Source: a bacterium (lineage in GTDB: Bacteria; Patescibacteriota; Patescibacteriia; UBA1558; S5-K13). From it: a stretch of 49,432 nucleotides of DNA. The translations under genes were made by a program, and so were the position numbers. How positions within the stretch are numbered: position 1 is the stretch's first letter; each line of letters opens with the position of its first letter. Under the pieces are notes generated by a model. The model saw only the letters and a program-made list of their open reading frames with translations, was not told the DNA's origin and did no database searches. This document shows, in pieces, positions 1-7,798 of this stretch. The DNA lies in contig JAKPTO010000003.1 in assembly GCA_029555085.1 (NCBI GenBank), positions 1 through 49,432 of the forward strand, in the 5' to 3' direction.

Positions 1-1
1 T

Positions 2-133
2 AAAGATGTTAATATTATTAATAGATACTTATCAAGATACTTAAAATACTATAATGAAGAAAGATTACATCTTGGTATTAATCTAAAAACACCTAGTCAA
101 ATGATTGCTAAGTGTTGCCAAGCTATTGGATAG
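2..133 (+). mobile_element. 3' end of an IS transposase (integrase core C-terminus)
   Basis: The frame is open from the window edge to TAG at 131-133 and gives 43 residues. It contains YYNEERLHLGINLKTPSQM, the typical end of the rve/DDE integrase core in IS481/IS3-like transposases (Y-N-x-x-R-x-H-x-G-I ... T-P). The 5' part lies outside the window. A hairpin with stem GCTTTAAT/ATTAAAGC follows at about 170-190 and may end the element's transcript. The terminal inverted repeat was not identified. An ORF start resembling the same kind of transposase sits at the other end of the window, so both edges may be IS copies. Confidence 0.75.
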
Positions 134-333
134 AAGACGCACAATATTGTTATTTAATATAATATTATAGCTTTAATAAATATTAAAGCATATATATAAA
201 AATTTTTGTCAATAAGCGGATATGTAAACAAAAAATTATATTAAAATGCAATATCAGTAGCTAGTATCAATTATAAACTTAATTAGAATTATTTACAAGT
301 ATTATAAACAATACCAAAATAAACAATAAAAAT
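134..333. other. Intergenic, IS downstream flank
   Basis: This is very AT-rich sequence between the transposase stop and the DUF333 gene. Besides the GCTTTAAT/ATTAAAGC hairpin near 170-190 I see no gene. It probably contains the right end of the insertion sequence, but I could not place the boundary. Confidence 0.5.
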
Positions 334-660
334 CTATTGGTTATTTTGACACTCGCCTCTAAAAAATGCCCACTCTTCACAACTTAATCCATTTTCAAAA
401 ACACAATATCCTGCGACTTCTCCGTTCTCATCTGTCCTCGCTTCCAATTTTCCTCCCTGCTCTATACAATAAACAGAAGATGGATTTGCGACTTGAATTT
501 CATTGTCTTGTAAAGTTTGGTTCAATTCTTGTTTTATAAGATCAATATTTTCTTGCTGTTTTTGTGGTGTTGGATTCTTTTTTTCTAAATAAATTCCATA
601 CACAGCAAGACCAACAATGACAATAATTAAAATGGTAAATACTATAATTATTTTTTTCAT
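334..660 (-). CDS. DUF333-domain protein with N-terminal membrane anchor
   Basis: A 108-residue protein. Residues 1-24 form one hydrophobic segment (MKKIIIVFTILIIVIVGLAV), either a membrane anchor or an uncleaved signal. After a Gln-rich linker, residues 59-104 match the DUF333 family: NPSSVYCIEQGGKLEAR, then G-YCVFENGLSCEEWAFFRGEC. Four cysteines are placed as in that family and may form disulfides outside the membrane. DUF333 proteins are small envelope proteins of unknown role, sometimes labelled putative hemolysin without good evidence. The gene ends in the low-complexity region next to the IS and follows rdgB on the same strand with a 13-base gap. Confidence 0.8.
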   Translation of the reverse strand: MKKIIIVFTILIIVIVGLAVYGIYLEKKNPTPQKQQENIDLIKQELNQTLQDNEIQVANPSSVYCIEQGGKLEARTDENGEVAGYCVFENGLSCEEWAFFRGECQNNQ

Positions 661-673
661 AATTTTATTCTAA

Positions 674-1204
674 TTATTTCAAAAACTCTTTTAATTTGTT
701 TAGTGCATTTCTTCTCATACTGATTTCATTTTTCTCCTGAGTTGTCATCTGCGCAAAAGTTTTCTCTTGGATTTCTGGCATAAATATATTATCCCAACCA
801 AATCCATTTTCACCAATTGGTGAAACAATTTTTCCATTTAAAACTCCTTCAAAAAAATTTATTTCTCCATTTTTATCAATATAACCAATAATTGTTTTTG
901 CTTGAGCACGATTATTTTTTAATTTTTCTGTAATTTCAAACAAACCCTGATTTCCAATCGTTTTCAAAAACCATTTTATAAATGGACCAGGAAGTCCATT
1001 TAAACAATCCAAATATAGAGAAGTATCCTCTACTATAAAATTTTCTTGTTTATGTTTGAGAGCCTCATGTAATTTATTTTTTATAATTTCTTTTGCATCA
1101 ATTTCTTGAATTTCTGGCAAGTCAATATCAAATTGCTCGACATTTTCCAAAATTGATTGAACTTCTCTAAATTTATCTTTATTTCCTGTTATAAAATAAA
1201 TCAT
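674..1204 (-). CDS. rdgB: Non-canonical purine NTP pyrophosphatase (RdgB/HAM1 family)
   Basis: A 176-residue protein. It should hydrolyse dITP, ITP and XTP to monophosphates, keeping deaminated purines out of DNA and RNA in the cytoplasm. The N-terminus FITGNKDKFREV is the family's nucleotide-binding motif, with conserved Asn and Lys. VEDTSLYLDCLNGLPGPFIKWF at about 57-78 holds the metal-binding Glu/Asp and the G-x-P-G turn. GFGWDNIFMPE at about 135-145 corresponds to the usual GFGYDPIF base-recognition loop, and MTTQEKNEISMRRNA matches the E-K-x-x-x-S-H-R-x-x-A motif with Met in place of His. The length is slightly short for the family (190-200). I take the start at the first Met because the fold begins there. 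Confidence 0.9.
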   Translation of the reverse strand: MIYFITGNKDKFREVQSILENVEQFDIDLPEIQEIDAKEIIKNKLHEALKHKQENFIVEDTSLYLDCLNGLPGPFIKWFLKTIGNQGLFEITEKLKNNRAQAKTIIGYIDKNGEINFFEGVLNGKIVSPIGENGFGWDNIFMPEIQEKTFAQMTTQEKNEISMRRNALNKLKEFLK

Positions 1205-1261
1205 ATTATTTTACTTAAATTTCCAATTAGAAACCTTGCTTCTGCAAATTACCATTTTCAT

Positions 1262-1289
1262 TTGATTATTTTATAAAATCTGTTAATAT
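1262..1289 (+). promoter_or_regulatory. Putative sigma70 promoter of the 1296-1560 RNA
   Basis: TTGATT at 1262-1267 and TAATAT at 1284-1289 are separated by 16 bases. TG stands one base upstream of the -10 box (TGTTAATAT), the extended -10 form also seen at several other promoters in this window. It faces the structured region that follows. Confidence 0.45.
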
Positions 1290-1295
1290 AAATTT

Positions 1296-1560
1296 AACAT
1301 AGTCCCACACTGCTCCTTATATATATGCAAATAAAATCCGTATTCTGGGGACTAATGTCCGAACAATGTTCTTCCCGAGGAAGTAATATTCTCCTCATTG
1401 ATTGTTTGGATGACTCACAATTGGGATTTGGTCTACCCTTTTGACTCTCCAGGAAGGGAGTGACACGAGTATTGACTAACCGCAAGATTTCAATAGGTCT
1501 AGTAGCGACGAGCGAAAAACCCTGTACAAAAAACTTGAAAAAACTTGCGGTTTTTTCTTT
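1296..1560 (+). ncRNA. Putative structured RNA with a 23S-rRNA-like loop
   Basis: About 265 bases without a convincing gene but with many helices in one direction. AGTCCC 1301-1306 pairs with GGGACT 1348-1353. TCCGAACAAT 1358-1367 pairs with ATTGTTTGGA 1401-1410 (one G-U). ACTCTC 1444-1449 pairs with GGGAGT 1456-1461. AACCGCAAG 1478-1486 pairs with CTTGCGGTT 1544-1552 and is followed by a T-run, which gives the strand. Bases 1501-1516 (AGTAGCGACGAGCGAA) differ by one base from the conserved 23S rRNA domain I sequence AGTAGCGGCGAGCGAA. CCCGAGGAA (1374-1382) and CCGCAAGATT just upstream also resemble that domain. It could be a new RNA family or a decayed rRNA piece. It does not look like tmRNA, SRP RNA or 6S RNA to me. 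Confidence 0.5.
1544..1560 (+). terminator. Terminator arm closing the 1296-1560 RNA
   Basis: CTTGCGGTT at 1544-1552 runs into TTTTTTCTTTT. It pairs with AACCGCAAG at 1478-1486. The long loop means the helix may be both the 3' domain of the RNA and its terminator. Confidence 0.45.
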
Positions 1561-1943
1561 TAATGTAAAATTTCTGGGATTCTTTCTCTTGGTATTTTTC
1601 TTACAACAACTGTTTTATTTCCTTGTATATATGCTTTTGTTAATCTATGTAATCCATCGAGTAACAACCATTTACCATTATTTTCCATAATATCTAATGG
1701 ATATTTTAAATCGCAAAGCATTATTCTTTCATATTCTTTTTTATGTTTCTTTGGATTGTTTATTACTACTCCTGGAGTGAGATTATAATCTCCATTTTCA
1801 CACCAAAATGGTATATCAAAATGCCATTCTAATTCTTTTATATCCATTTCTGATATTGGCTCATCAAGTTTCCAAACCTTGCCTTCATCCCAAGAAAAGT
1901 CAAATCCAACATCTTTTATAATTTGTGGTAATTCTTTTTGCAT
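1560..1943 (-). CDS. ParB/sulfiredoxin-fold domain protein
   Basis: A 127-residue protein. WLLLDGLHRLTKAYIQG at about 91-107 is the signature loop of the ParB N-terminal/sulfiredoxin fold (D-G-x-H-R-x-x-A), which in ParB relatives binds nucleotide. YPLDIMENNG precedes it as the usual strand-helix element. There is no helix-turn-helix DNA-binding part, so it is not a chromosome-partition ParB but a stand-alone single domain. Function is unknown. It lies 11 bases downstream of the S66 peptidase gene on the same strand and converges with the putative RNA. Confidence 0.55.
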   Translation of the reverse strand: MQKELPQIIKDVGFDFSWDEGKVWKLDEPISEMDIKELEWHFDIPFWCENGDYNLTPGVVINNPKKHKKEYERIMLCDLKYPLDIMENNGKWLLLDGLHRLTKAYIQGNKTVVVRKIPRERIPEILH

Positions 1944-1954
1944 AAAAATTAAAA

Positions 1955-2944
1955 TTAATGCTCAATTATTCTAAAATCAACTTTGTTGTTTTTTACAGAT
2001 ATTTTTGCAATTCCACCAATTGGAAATGTAATCATTGGATTTGTATGACCAAAATCAACATTTGCAATGATTGGAATATTATTTAGTTCTTCTTTTGTTT
2101 GTAAAATATATCTTAATTTTTCTTCCGTTATATCTACATTTTTCTGAAATCTACCTATTAAAAGAGCACGCACTGTATTAAAATTTGGCTGATGAATTAA
2201 TGATTGTAAATTTCTATCGAATTCAACACTAAAATTGTCACCAGTTGCATCATCATCCTCAATAAAAAAAATTGAATCTTTTATATCTGGCATAAACTCC
2301 GTTCCCTTAAGTAAATTAAATGTGCAAAGGTTTCCGCCCAATATTTTTCCATGTGCTTCTCCTTGGTTTATAATTAAATAACCTAAATTTTCTTTAATAT
2401 CTCTATTTTCCTGATCTATATACCAAGCATCATCTGACCATGTTTTTGATGGCTCAACACTAAACCCATCATTGCTCGTTAAACATTTTTTAAAATATTC
2501 TATATTGTATTCAGATTCTTTTTGCATTGCTAAAGTAGAAAAATGTAATCCTGAATAAGTAATAATATCTGTTTTGTGGGTTATAGCATTTGCAATGGCA
2601 GTAATATCTGAATATCCACAAAAAATTTTTGGATTACTTCTTATTAAATCATAATCAAGATATTTAAGTAATTGATTGGAATTAAATCCACCAATTATAG
2701 TAAAAATTGCTTTTACATTTTTATCTGAGAATGCTTCGTGAATATCATCTATTCTAGATTTTACAGAAGAAGAAATCATAATATCTCTTTCTTTACAATT
2801 TTTTGAAAATGTGACTATAAAACCAAGATCTTCTAATTTTTCTTTTGCTAATTGAACATTTGTTTCTGACACCAAAGACAAACTTAACGATGGGGCAATT
2901 ACTCTTATCTCATCTCCTTTTTGAAGTTTTTTTGGAATTATCAT
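1955..2944 (-). CDS. S66 peptidase: LD-carboxypeptidase / MccF-like
   Basis: A 329-residue protein of peptidase family S66. The Ser-Glu-His triad is visible: Ser112 in the nucleophile elbow CGYSDITA, Glu229 in FFIEDDD, and His300 in DFGHTNPM. The N-terminus KLQKGDEIRVIAPS is the family's usual opening. Members either remove the terminal D-Ala from murein tetrapeptides during recycling (LdcA) or cleave amide-linked peptide-nucleotide antibiotics such as microcin C (MccF). The length and the GHTNPM(I/T)P ending favour the MccF-like branch, but I cannot decide between them. There is no signal peptide, so it should be cytoplasmic. Confidence 0.85.
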   Translation of the reverse strand: MIIPKKLQKGDEIRVIAPSLSLSLVSETNVQLAKEKLEDLGFIVTFSKNCKERDIMISSSVKSRIDDIHEAFSDKNVKAIFTIIGGFNSNQLLKYLDYDLIRSNPKIFCGYSDITAIANAITHKTDIITYSGLHFSTLAMQKESEYNIEYFKKCLTSNDGFSVEPSKTWSDDAWYIDQENRDIKENLGYLIINQGEAHGKILGGNLCTFNLLKGTEFMPDIKDSIFFIEDDDATGDNFSVEFDRNLQSLIHQPNFNTVRALLIGRFQKNVDITEEKLRYILQTKEELNNIPIIANVDFGHTNPMITFPIGGIAKISVKNNKVDFRIIEH

Positions 2945-2989
2945 AATTTTTTAATTAAAAATGAGGTCTTATGGGTCTTTAAATTTATA

Positions 2990-5767
2990 TTATTCATCTC
3001 TACCGCAACACTTTTTATATTTCTTTCCTGACCCGCAAGGACAAGGATCGTTTCTCCCAATTTTGGATCCATATTTTTTCACTTCTTTGTTTTTTAGTGT
3101 TGACACATTGTGCGACTGCTCATTTGAAGCCCCTTCTTGCGCCATAGATCTAGCTAAACTAAATTGTTTACTTTCTGTTGGATCATTTGTAACAACCGGG
3201 GTATTATTTTTTACTGAAGAAAGAATATTTATTGCTGGCATTACTTTGTAAATACTATAAACAACTTGTTTTTCAATATTATTTAAAAGCTCTACAAATA
3301 ATTGATATGTTTCTCTTTTGTATTCAACTAGTGGATCTGTTTGCGCATATCCACGGAGACCTATTCCTGTACGCAAATGATCAATATTATCTAAATGCTC
3401 AATCCACAAACTATCAATCGAGCGAAGTAAAATCCCCTTCTCAATCTCTCCTATTGGATTTTTTATATTTTCAATTCCTTCAATTTTTGAAATTCTGGTC
3501 TTTAATTCTTCGTATTTAATTTTTGCTAAATTTGAAAAATACTCTATTATGTTTGTTCGCTTTTGCGCTTCAGCTAATTTTTCATCCTTTTCATCTCTTT
3601 TCATTAATTCATTAAATTTTTCAATCTCTTCATCTGTTAATGGATAAATCGTTTTAACTGATTCGAAAATTTCATTTATATTCCAAACTGTTCCGTGATC
3701 ACTCGCTGTATGAAATGAAACAATTTCATTTATTTCAGTTTCAATCATTTCCATCACATAATCAGAGAGTGTTTCATAATTTTCAAATTTTTTCCCCTCT
3801 GACAACAATAGAATTCCTTTTCTTTTTTTATAAATTGTTTCACGCTGTTTGTTCATCACATCATCATACTCAACCAAATGCTTTCTCATATCAAAATTAT
3901 GCCCCTCAACATTCATTTGTGATTTTTCTATTGACTTTGAAACTAACTTATTTTCAATAGGTATGTCATCTGGAATTTTTAATGTATTCATAACGCTCTT
4001 TATCCTATCAGATCCAAAAATCCTCATTAGATCATCATCCATTGAAACATAAAAACATGAAAGTCCTGGATCTCCCTGACGACCACTGCGTCCTCTTAAC
4101 TGATTATCAATACGACGAGATTCATGCCTTTCTGTTCCAAGCACATATAGTCCGCCAACATCAACCACTTTTTTATACTCTGCTTCATTGTATGGACTAC
4201 CGCCTAAAATTATATCAACTCCACGACCAGCCATGTTTGTAGCAACTGTAACTGCTCCCACACGACCAGCCTGAGCAATTATTTCAGCTTCCTTCGCATG
4301 ATGCTTTGCATTTAAGATATTATGTGGAATTCCCTCCCTTTTTAAAAATTCTGATAATAGTTCATTTTTTTCAATTGAGATTGTGCCTATTAAAACTGGT
4401 TGTCCTTTTTCGTGTTTTTCTTTAACCTCGCGAACTATTGCTTGAAATTTGGCTTCTTCTGACTTGTAAATTTTATCATTTAAATCACGCCTTATCACTG
4501 GTTTATTTGTTGGAATTACATTTACCTCTAAATTATAAATTTTCATAAACTCCTCTGCTTCTGTTTGTGCAGTACCAGTCATACCAGCTAATTTTTCATA
4601 CATTCTAAAATAATTTTGAAAAGTGATAGTTGCGAGCGTTAAACTCTCTCTTTGAACATTTACTCCTTCTTTTGCTTCTATTGCCTGATGAAGCCCCTCT
4701 GAATATCTTCTTCCGGGCATAAGACGACCAGTAAATTCATCAACAATTACTACCTCTCCGTCTTTAACTATGTAATCTTTATCTCGTTTAAAAAGTAATC
4801 TTGCTTTAAGCGCTGCCTCCAAATGAAAAATTGAATTAAAGTCAGCATTTGCCCATGGATCAAATGCTAATTTATTTGCAATATAATTCTGCCCATCTTC
4901 CGTAAAAGTAACTGATCTCATTTTTTCATCAATATTATAATGAACATTTTCCTCAACATCACTCACAACACTTGCAAATTTTTTATACTTATCGGTTGAT
5001 TCAGCATCAGCAGAACTAATTATTAAAGGAGTTCTGGCCTCATCAATTAAAACACTATCAACTTCATCGATAATACAATAATAATATCCCCTCTGACATA
5101 ATTCAGAAGTTGATTGTTTCATATTGTCACGCAAATAATCAAAGCCGAATTCATTATTGGTTCCATAAACTATATCTGCTTTGTATGCTTCTTGTCTTGA
5201 AACAGGGCGAAGATAATCCTCAACAATTGTAATATTGTTTGGTTTTCCGTCTTCTGTTTGAATATGTGACGCATCGTAAACATAAGATGCTTCGTGTTCA
5301 ATTGCAGCAACGGTTAATCCCAAATAATCATAAATTTGCCCCATCCACACACAGTCTCTTTTTCCTAAATAATCATTTACTGTAACCAAATGAACTGGTT
5401 TTCCAGTTAGCGCATTTAAATAAAGCGGAAGCGTTGAAGAAAGAGTTTTACCTTCACCAGTTTTCATTTCAGAAATTCTTCCTTTGTGAAGTGTTATTCC
5501 AGAAATCAATTGAACATCATAGTGACGCTGATTTAATGTTCTTTTTGCAGCTTCTCTAACCATAGCAAAACACTCAGGCAAAATTTCATCAAGCGTTGTT
5601 TTGTTATTTTTTAAATCTTCTTGAAATTTTTTAGTTTTTGCGCGAAGTTCTTCTTTTGTTAATTTTTCTAAATCTTTTTCAAGCGAATTAATGGTTTCTA
5701 TAATTGGCGAAAGAGAATCAATATATTTTTGATTTGGATCTCCAAATATTTTTGAAAGTAGCGACAT
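2990..5767 (-). CDS. secA: Preprotein translocase ATPase SecA
   Basis: A 925-residue protein. It is the motor that drives unfolded preproteins through SecYEG at the inner face of the membrane. Walker A is MKTGEGKT (101-108), the DEAD-like Walker B region is IIDEVDSVLIDEAR, and motif VI is QLRGRSGRQGDPG. The preprotein cross-linking domain sits between the two nucleotide-binding folds. The C-terminus carries an intact SEC-C zinc motif (NDPCPCGSGKKYKKCC, about 908-923), the SecB/ribosome-binding tail. Length is normal for the family. It follows hpf by 62 bases and is probably co-transcribed from the promoter at 6165-6193. Confidence 0.97.
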   Translation of the reverse strand: MSLLSKIFGDPNQKYIDSLSPIIETINSLEKDLEKLTKEELRAKTKKFQEDLKNNKTTLDEILPECFAMVREAAKRTLNQRHYDVQLISGITLHKGRISEMKTGEGKTLSSTLPLYLNALTGKPVHLVTVNDYLGKRDCVWMGQIYDYLGLTVAAIEHEASYVYDASHIQTEDGKPNNITIVEDYLRPVSRQEAYKADIVYGTNNEFGFDYLRDNMKQSTSELCQRGYYYCIIDEVDSVLIDEARTPLIISSADAESTDKYKKFASVVSDVEENVHYNIDEKMRSVTFTEDGQNYIANKLAFDPWANADFNSIFHLEAALKARLLFKRDKDYIVKDGEVVIVDEFTGRLMPGRRYSEGLHQAIEAKEGVNVQRESLTLATITFQNYFRMYEKLAGMTGTAQTEAEEFMKIYNLEVNVIPTNKPVIRRDLNDKIYKSEEAKFQAIVREVKEKHEKGQPVLIGTISIEKNELLSEFLKREGIPHNILNAKHHAKEAEIIAQAGRVGAVTVATNMAGRGVDIILGGSPYNEAEYKKVVDVGGLYVLGTERHESRRIDNQLRGRSGRQGDPGLSCFYVSMDDDLMRIFGSDRIKSVMNTLKIPDDIPIENKLVSKSIEKSQMNVEGHNFDMRKHLVEYDDVMNKQRETIYKKRKGILLLSEGKKFENYETLSDYVMEMIETEINEIVSFHTASDHGTVWNINEIFESVKTIYPLTDEEIEKFNELMKRDEKDEKLAEAQKRTNIIEYFSNLAKIKYEELKTRISKIEGIENIKNPIGEIEKGILLRSIDSLWIEHLDNIDHLRTGIGLRGYAQTDPLVEYKRETYQLFVELLNNIEKQVVYSIYKVMPAINILSSVKNNTPVVTNDPTESKQFSLARSMAQEGASNEQSHNVSTLKNKEVKKYGSKIGRNDPCPCGSGKKYKKCCGRDE

Positions 5768-5829
5768 ATTTTTAAATTCGTAAATAAAAAATTAATTGAA
5801 AATAGTAAATTTCAAATTGAAAACTAATT

Positions 5830-6132
5830 TTATCTTTTTATTTTATCTTTTATTTTTGTTATTTGTGTTTCTAATTTATCTCTCACGATTTCAACAGATG
5901 ACATTATATCCCCTGCCCTTGCCTCTGCTCTTATCATTTTATTACCCAGAATTGTCATATTCGCTTCAAATCTAAAAACATCGCCCTTTTGATGACGAGA
6001 GTCTTTTGAAATATCAACTCTCACAGAAGAAAAATTAAGCCCATATTTATCAAGGGCTCCTATTTTTTCTTGTACATAATCCTTAATTCTTTCTGTTAAA
6101 TCCACATTTTTTGCGTAAAATTGGATATTCAT
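5830..6132 (-). CDS. hpf: Ribosome hibernation promoting factor, short form (HPF/RaiA)
   Basis: A 100-residue protein that matches the short HPF/YfiA family across its full length. It starts MNIQFYAKNVDLTERIKDYV, and the second half has RAEARAGDIMSSVEIVRDKLE with the K-x-K-x-K-x-K-like basic C-terminal helix (QITKIKDKIKR). These proteins bind the 30S mRNA/tRNA channel and inactivate ribosomes when growth slows. The long-form dimerisation domain is absent. It is the first gene before secA, an arrangement also found in Firmicutes. Confidence 0.92.
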   Translation of the reverse strand: MNIQFYAKNVDLTERIKDYVQEKIGALDKYGLNFSSVRVDISKDSRHQKGDVFRFEANMTILGNKMIRAEARAGDIMSSVEIVRDKLETQITKIKDKIKR

Positions 6133-6164
6133 TTTTTTATTTTTAAATATTTAAATCTACTTTT

Positions 6165-6193
6165 ATATTATCAATAAAAAACTCATTTGACAA
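6165..6193 (-). promoter_or_regulatory. Putative sigma70 promoter of hpf-secA
   Basis: On the minus strand, TTGTCA (6193-6188) and TAATAT (6170-6165) are 17 bases apart, with an extended -10 TGA before the TAATAT. It reads into hpf, whose start codon lies about 33 bases downstream of the -10 box. It is back to back with the plus-strand promoter at 6215. Confidence 0.55.
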
Positions 6194-6214
6194 CTATACA
6201 AAATACATTTTTTA

Positions 6215-6242
6215 TTGACATTTTAATAAATTAAACTATAAT
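6215..6242 (+). promoter_or_regulatory. Consensus sigma70 promoter of the 6249-6633 transcript
   Basis: TTGACA at 6215-6220 and TATAAT at 6237-6242, both perfect consensus, with a 16-base spacer. No protein gene of normal size follows, so its strength suggests a functional short transcript. Confidence 0.75.
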
Positions 6243-6373
6243 AAAAGTAATAGTAAAAATCATAATCAAAATCAAAATAAAAGGAGGATCTTATGTAGAA
6301 GATCAAAAAACAAAGAGCACTGCCTCTAAACAAACAAAAGATAAGTGAAATTAGAAAAATAAGAGGTAAAAAT

Positions 6374-6400
6374 ATGGAACGATTATTTTTTTATAATTAG
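6374..6400 (+). CDS. Micro-ORF MERLFFYN in the 6249-6633 transcript
   Basis: An 8-codon ORF whose ATG follows an AAGAGGT Shine-Dalgarno with good spacing. CCTCT at about 6332 upstream can pair with that Shine-Dalgarno. This could be a leader peptide or chance. Confidence 0.2.
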   Translation: MERLFFYN

Positions 6401-6412
6401 CAGAGAGCACAA

Positions 6413-6547
6413 ATGGTGCAAAAAGAACATTTTCAAAGGATTAAAAAAATACAATTCAAAGCTCAGGAAGAGGTCTTTTGGACTAAAATTTATTTGCTTC
6501 TTCAAAAAAGAAACATCTATTCAAAAGTCCATAGACTTAAATACTAA
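6413..6547 (+). CDS. Possible small protein, 44 residues
   Basis: The frame ATG (6413-6415) to TAA (6545-6547) encodes a basic peptide starting MVQKEHFQRIKKIQFKAQEE and ending YSKVHRLKY. Only AGAGAG precedes it, a weak ribosome site, inside a short GCAC/GTGC hairpin that also covers the ATG. It has no recognisable domain. It is the longest reading frame of the orphan transcript, which leaves open that this is a small-protein gene and not an RNA gene. Confidence 0.3.
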   Translation: MVQKEHFQRIKKIQFKAQEEVFWTKIYLLLQKRNIYSKVHRLKY

Positions 6548-6605
6548 TTAATAAATATAAACCAAACAAAAGAGTGGTCTAAAAACCACTCAATCCTCCT
6601 AGGTA

Positions 6606-6633
6606 GCGTCGAGTCTTAACTCGACGCTTTTTT
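6606..6633 (+). terminator. Rho-independent terminator of the 6249-6633 transcript
   Basis: GCGTCGAG (6606-6613) and CTCGACGC (6620-6627) form a perfect 8-bp stem with a 6-base loop, followed by TTTTTT. The stem is unusually GC-rich for this genome. Confidence 0.9.
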
Positions 6634-6723
6634 ATTTTAATAAACAATTTTATAGCTACAAAATCCTACAAGAAATCAAAATCTGTTATAAAAACTCCTT
6701 GTAAAAATAAAATGGGACAAATT

Positions 6724-7674
6724 TTAAACTTCAAACTCGCCAATAAATTGAACTTCTGGTTCTAAATTTATTTTATATTTTTCAAAAATTATTTCTTGAA
6801 TTTTTTTTGAAAGATTATAAATATCAATAGCCATAGACCTGTCATAATTTATTAAAAAATTCGCGTGTTTTTCTGAAACACTCGCTCCACCAACTTTCAA
6901 TCCCTTTAAGCCCGCTTTTTCTATTAAAAATCCAGCTGGAATAACTCCACTCTTTTCAAATATTGAAATATCTAAATTCCTTAGATTGTTTCTTATTTCA
7001 TTAGTTAATTTAATATTTTTAAAAAAGCTTCCAGCATTTGGATATTCAAGCGGTTGTTTGCTGTTTCTATCTTCAATTGATTTTTTAATTATTTGTTTTG
7101 AATTTTCTACATCACCTCTTTCCAAAAAAATTCTTGTGCTAAATATTATGTATTTATTTTGTTTAAAAACACTATTTCTGTAATCAAATTTACAATCTTG
7201 TTTTTCCATTTCTACAATTTCTCCACCTCTTGTTACGCACAAAACCGAATTTACAATATCGCAAATACTTTTATTATAAGCTCCTGCATTTCCATAAATT
7301 GCCCCACCCATGGTACCTGGAATTCCAGCTAAAAATTCCGCTCCTACATAACCTTTATCAAGTGTAAATTGTAAAAAATTATTGAGCATCACACCTGCGG
7401 AAACTGTAAAAATATTATTTTCTAATTCTATACCCTGAGATTTTATTTTAATAACTAATCCAGGAAATCCATTATCACTTATTAAAATATTACTACCTCC
7501 GCCTAAAATCAAAAAATCAATACTATTTTTATTACAATATTTTATACAAACTTGTAATTCGTTAATATTTAATATTTCTAAAAAATATTTTGCGCTGCCC
7601 CCAACTTTAAAAGTTGTAAGCTCTTTTAAACTTTTATTTAACTCAATGTTTTTAAATTGTTCTTGAATATTCAT
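6724..7674 (-). CDS. murB: UDP-N-acetylenolpyruvoylglucosamine reductase MurB
   Basis: A 316-residue FAD enzyme that uses NADPH to reduce UDP-GlcNAc-enolpyruvate to UDP-MurNAc in the cytoplasm. The FAD-binding part shows FKVGGSAKYFLEI near the start, LILGGGSNILISDNGFPG, and IPGTMGGAIYGNAGAY. NAGSFFKN carries the catalytic serine that protonates the intermediate, and EKHANFLINY is the conserved C-terminal element. Its structure is that of type II MurB (YNAGSFFKNP form). It is the last gene of the mur run and is separated from murC by an 80-base inverted-repeat element. Confidence 0.95.
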   Translation of the reverse strand: MNIQEQFKNIELNKSLKELTTFKVGGSAKYFLEILNINELQVCIKYCNKNSIDFLILGGGSNILISDNGFPGLVIKIKSQGIELENNIFTVSAGVMLNNFLQFTLDKGYVGAEFLAGIPGTMGGAIYGNAGAYNKSICDIVNSVLCVTRGGEIVEMEKQDCKFDYRNSVFKQNKYIIFSTRIFLERGDVENSKQIIKKSIEDRNSKQPLEYPNAGSFFKNIKLTNEIRNNLRNLDISIFEKSGVIPAGFLIEKAGLKGLKVGGASVSEKHANFLINYDRSMAIDIYNLSKKIQEIIFEKYKINLEPEVQFIGEFEV

Positions 7675-7698
7675 AATAATTTTTTAAATTTTACATTC

Positions 7699-7778
7699 AT
7701 GTCATCCTGAACCTAATTCAGAATCCTGATGTTTTTCATTTTCTCAATGGAATTTTGAAATAAATTCAAAAATGACAT
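7699..7778. repeat. Intergenic palindromic repeat (MITE-like)
   Basis: The element starts ATGTCATCCTGAACC and ends ATGACAT, giving exact 7-bp inverted ends. The match continues imperfectly for about 28 bases: ATGTCATCCTGAACCTAATT on one side, and ATGTCATTTTTGAATTTATT on the complement of the other. Each arm also contains its own TGAA..TTCA palindrome. GTCATCCTGAA..TTCAGGAT elements are common dispersed repeats in other bacteria. Only this copy was noticed in the window. Confidence 0.55.
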
Positions 7779-7798
7779 CGCGACTCTATATAAAAATT

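Larger units (their letters stand above)
6249..6633 (+). ncRNA. Orphan transcript, probable regulatory or structured RNA
   Basis: About 385 bases between a perfect promoter and a perfect terminator. A strong Shine-Dalgarno AGGAGGAT (6282-6289) is followed by ATG and immediately TAG (6293-6298). That ATGTAG is exactly the loop of a 6-bp hairpin, GATCTT (6287-6292)/AAGATC (6299-6304). The Shine-Dalgarno is complementary to ATCCTCCT at 6593-6600, 300 bases downstream and just before the terminator. Other helices are GAGTGGT 6572-6578/ACCACTC 6585-6591 and, around 6473-6535, GTCT/AGAC with GGACT/AGTCC. Two more short ORFs lie inside (6374-6400 and 6413-6547). It may be a non-coding RNA or a translated small-protein mRNA with leader control. 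I do not recognise the family. Confidence 0.55.

Noticed and set aside
1294-1485. 63-residue minus-strand ORF
   Set aside because: It lies inside the putative RNA, opposite to its terminator, with no ribosome site and an unlikely protein composition.
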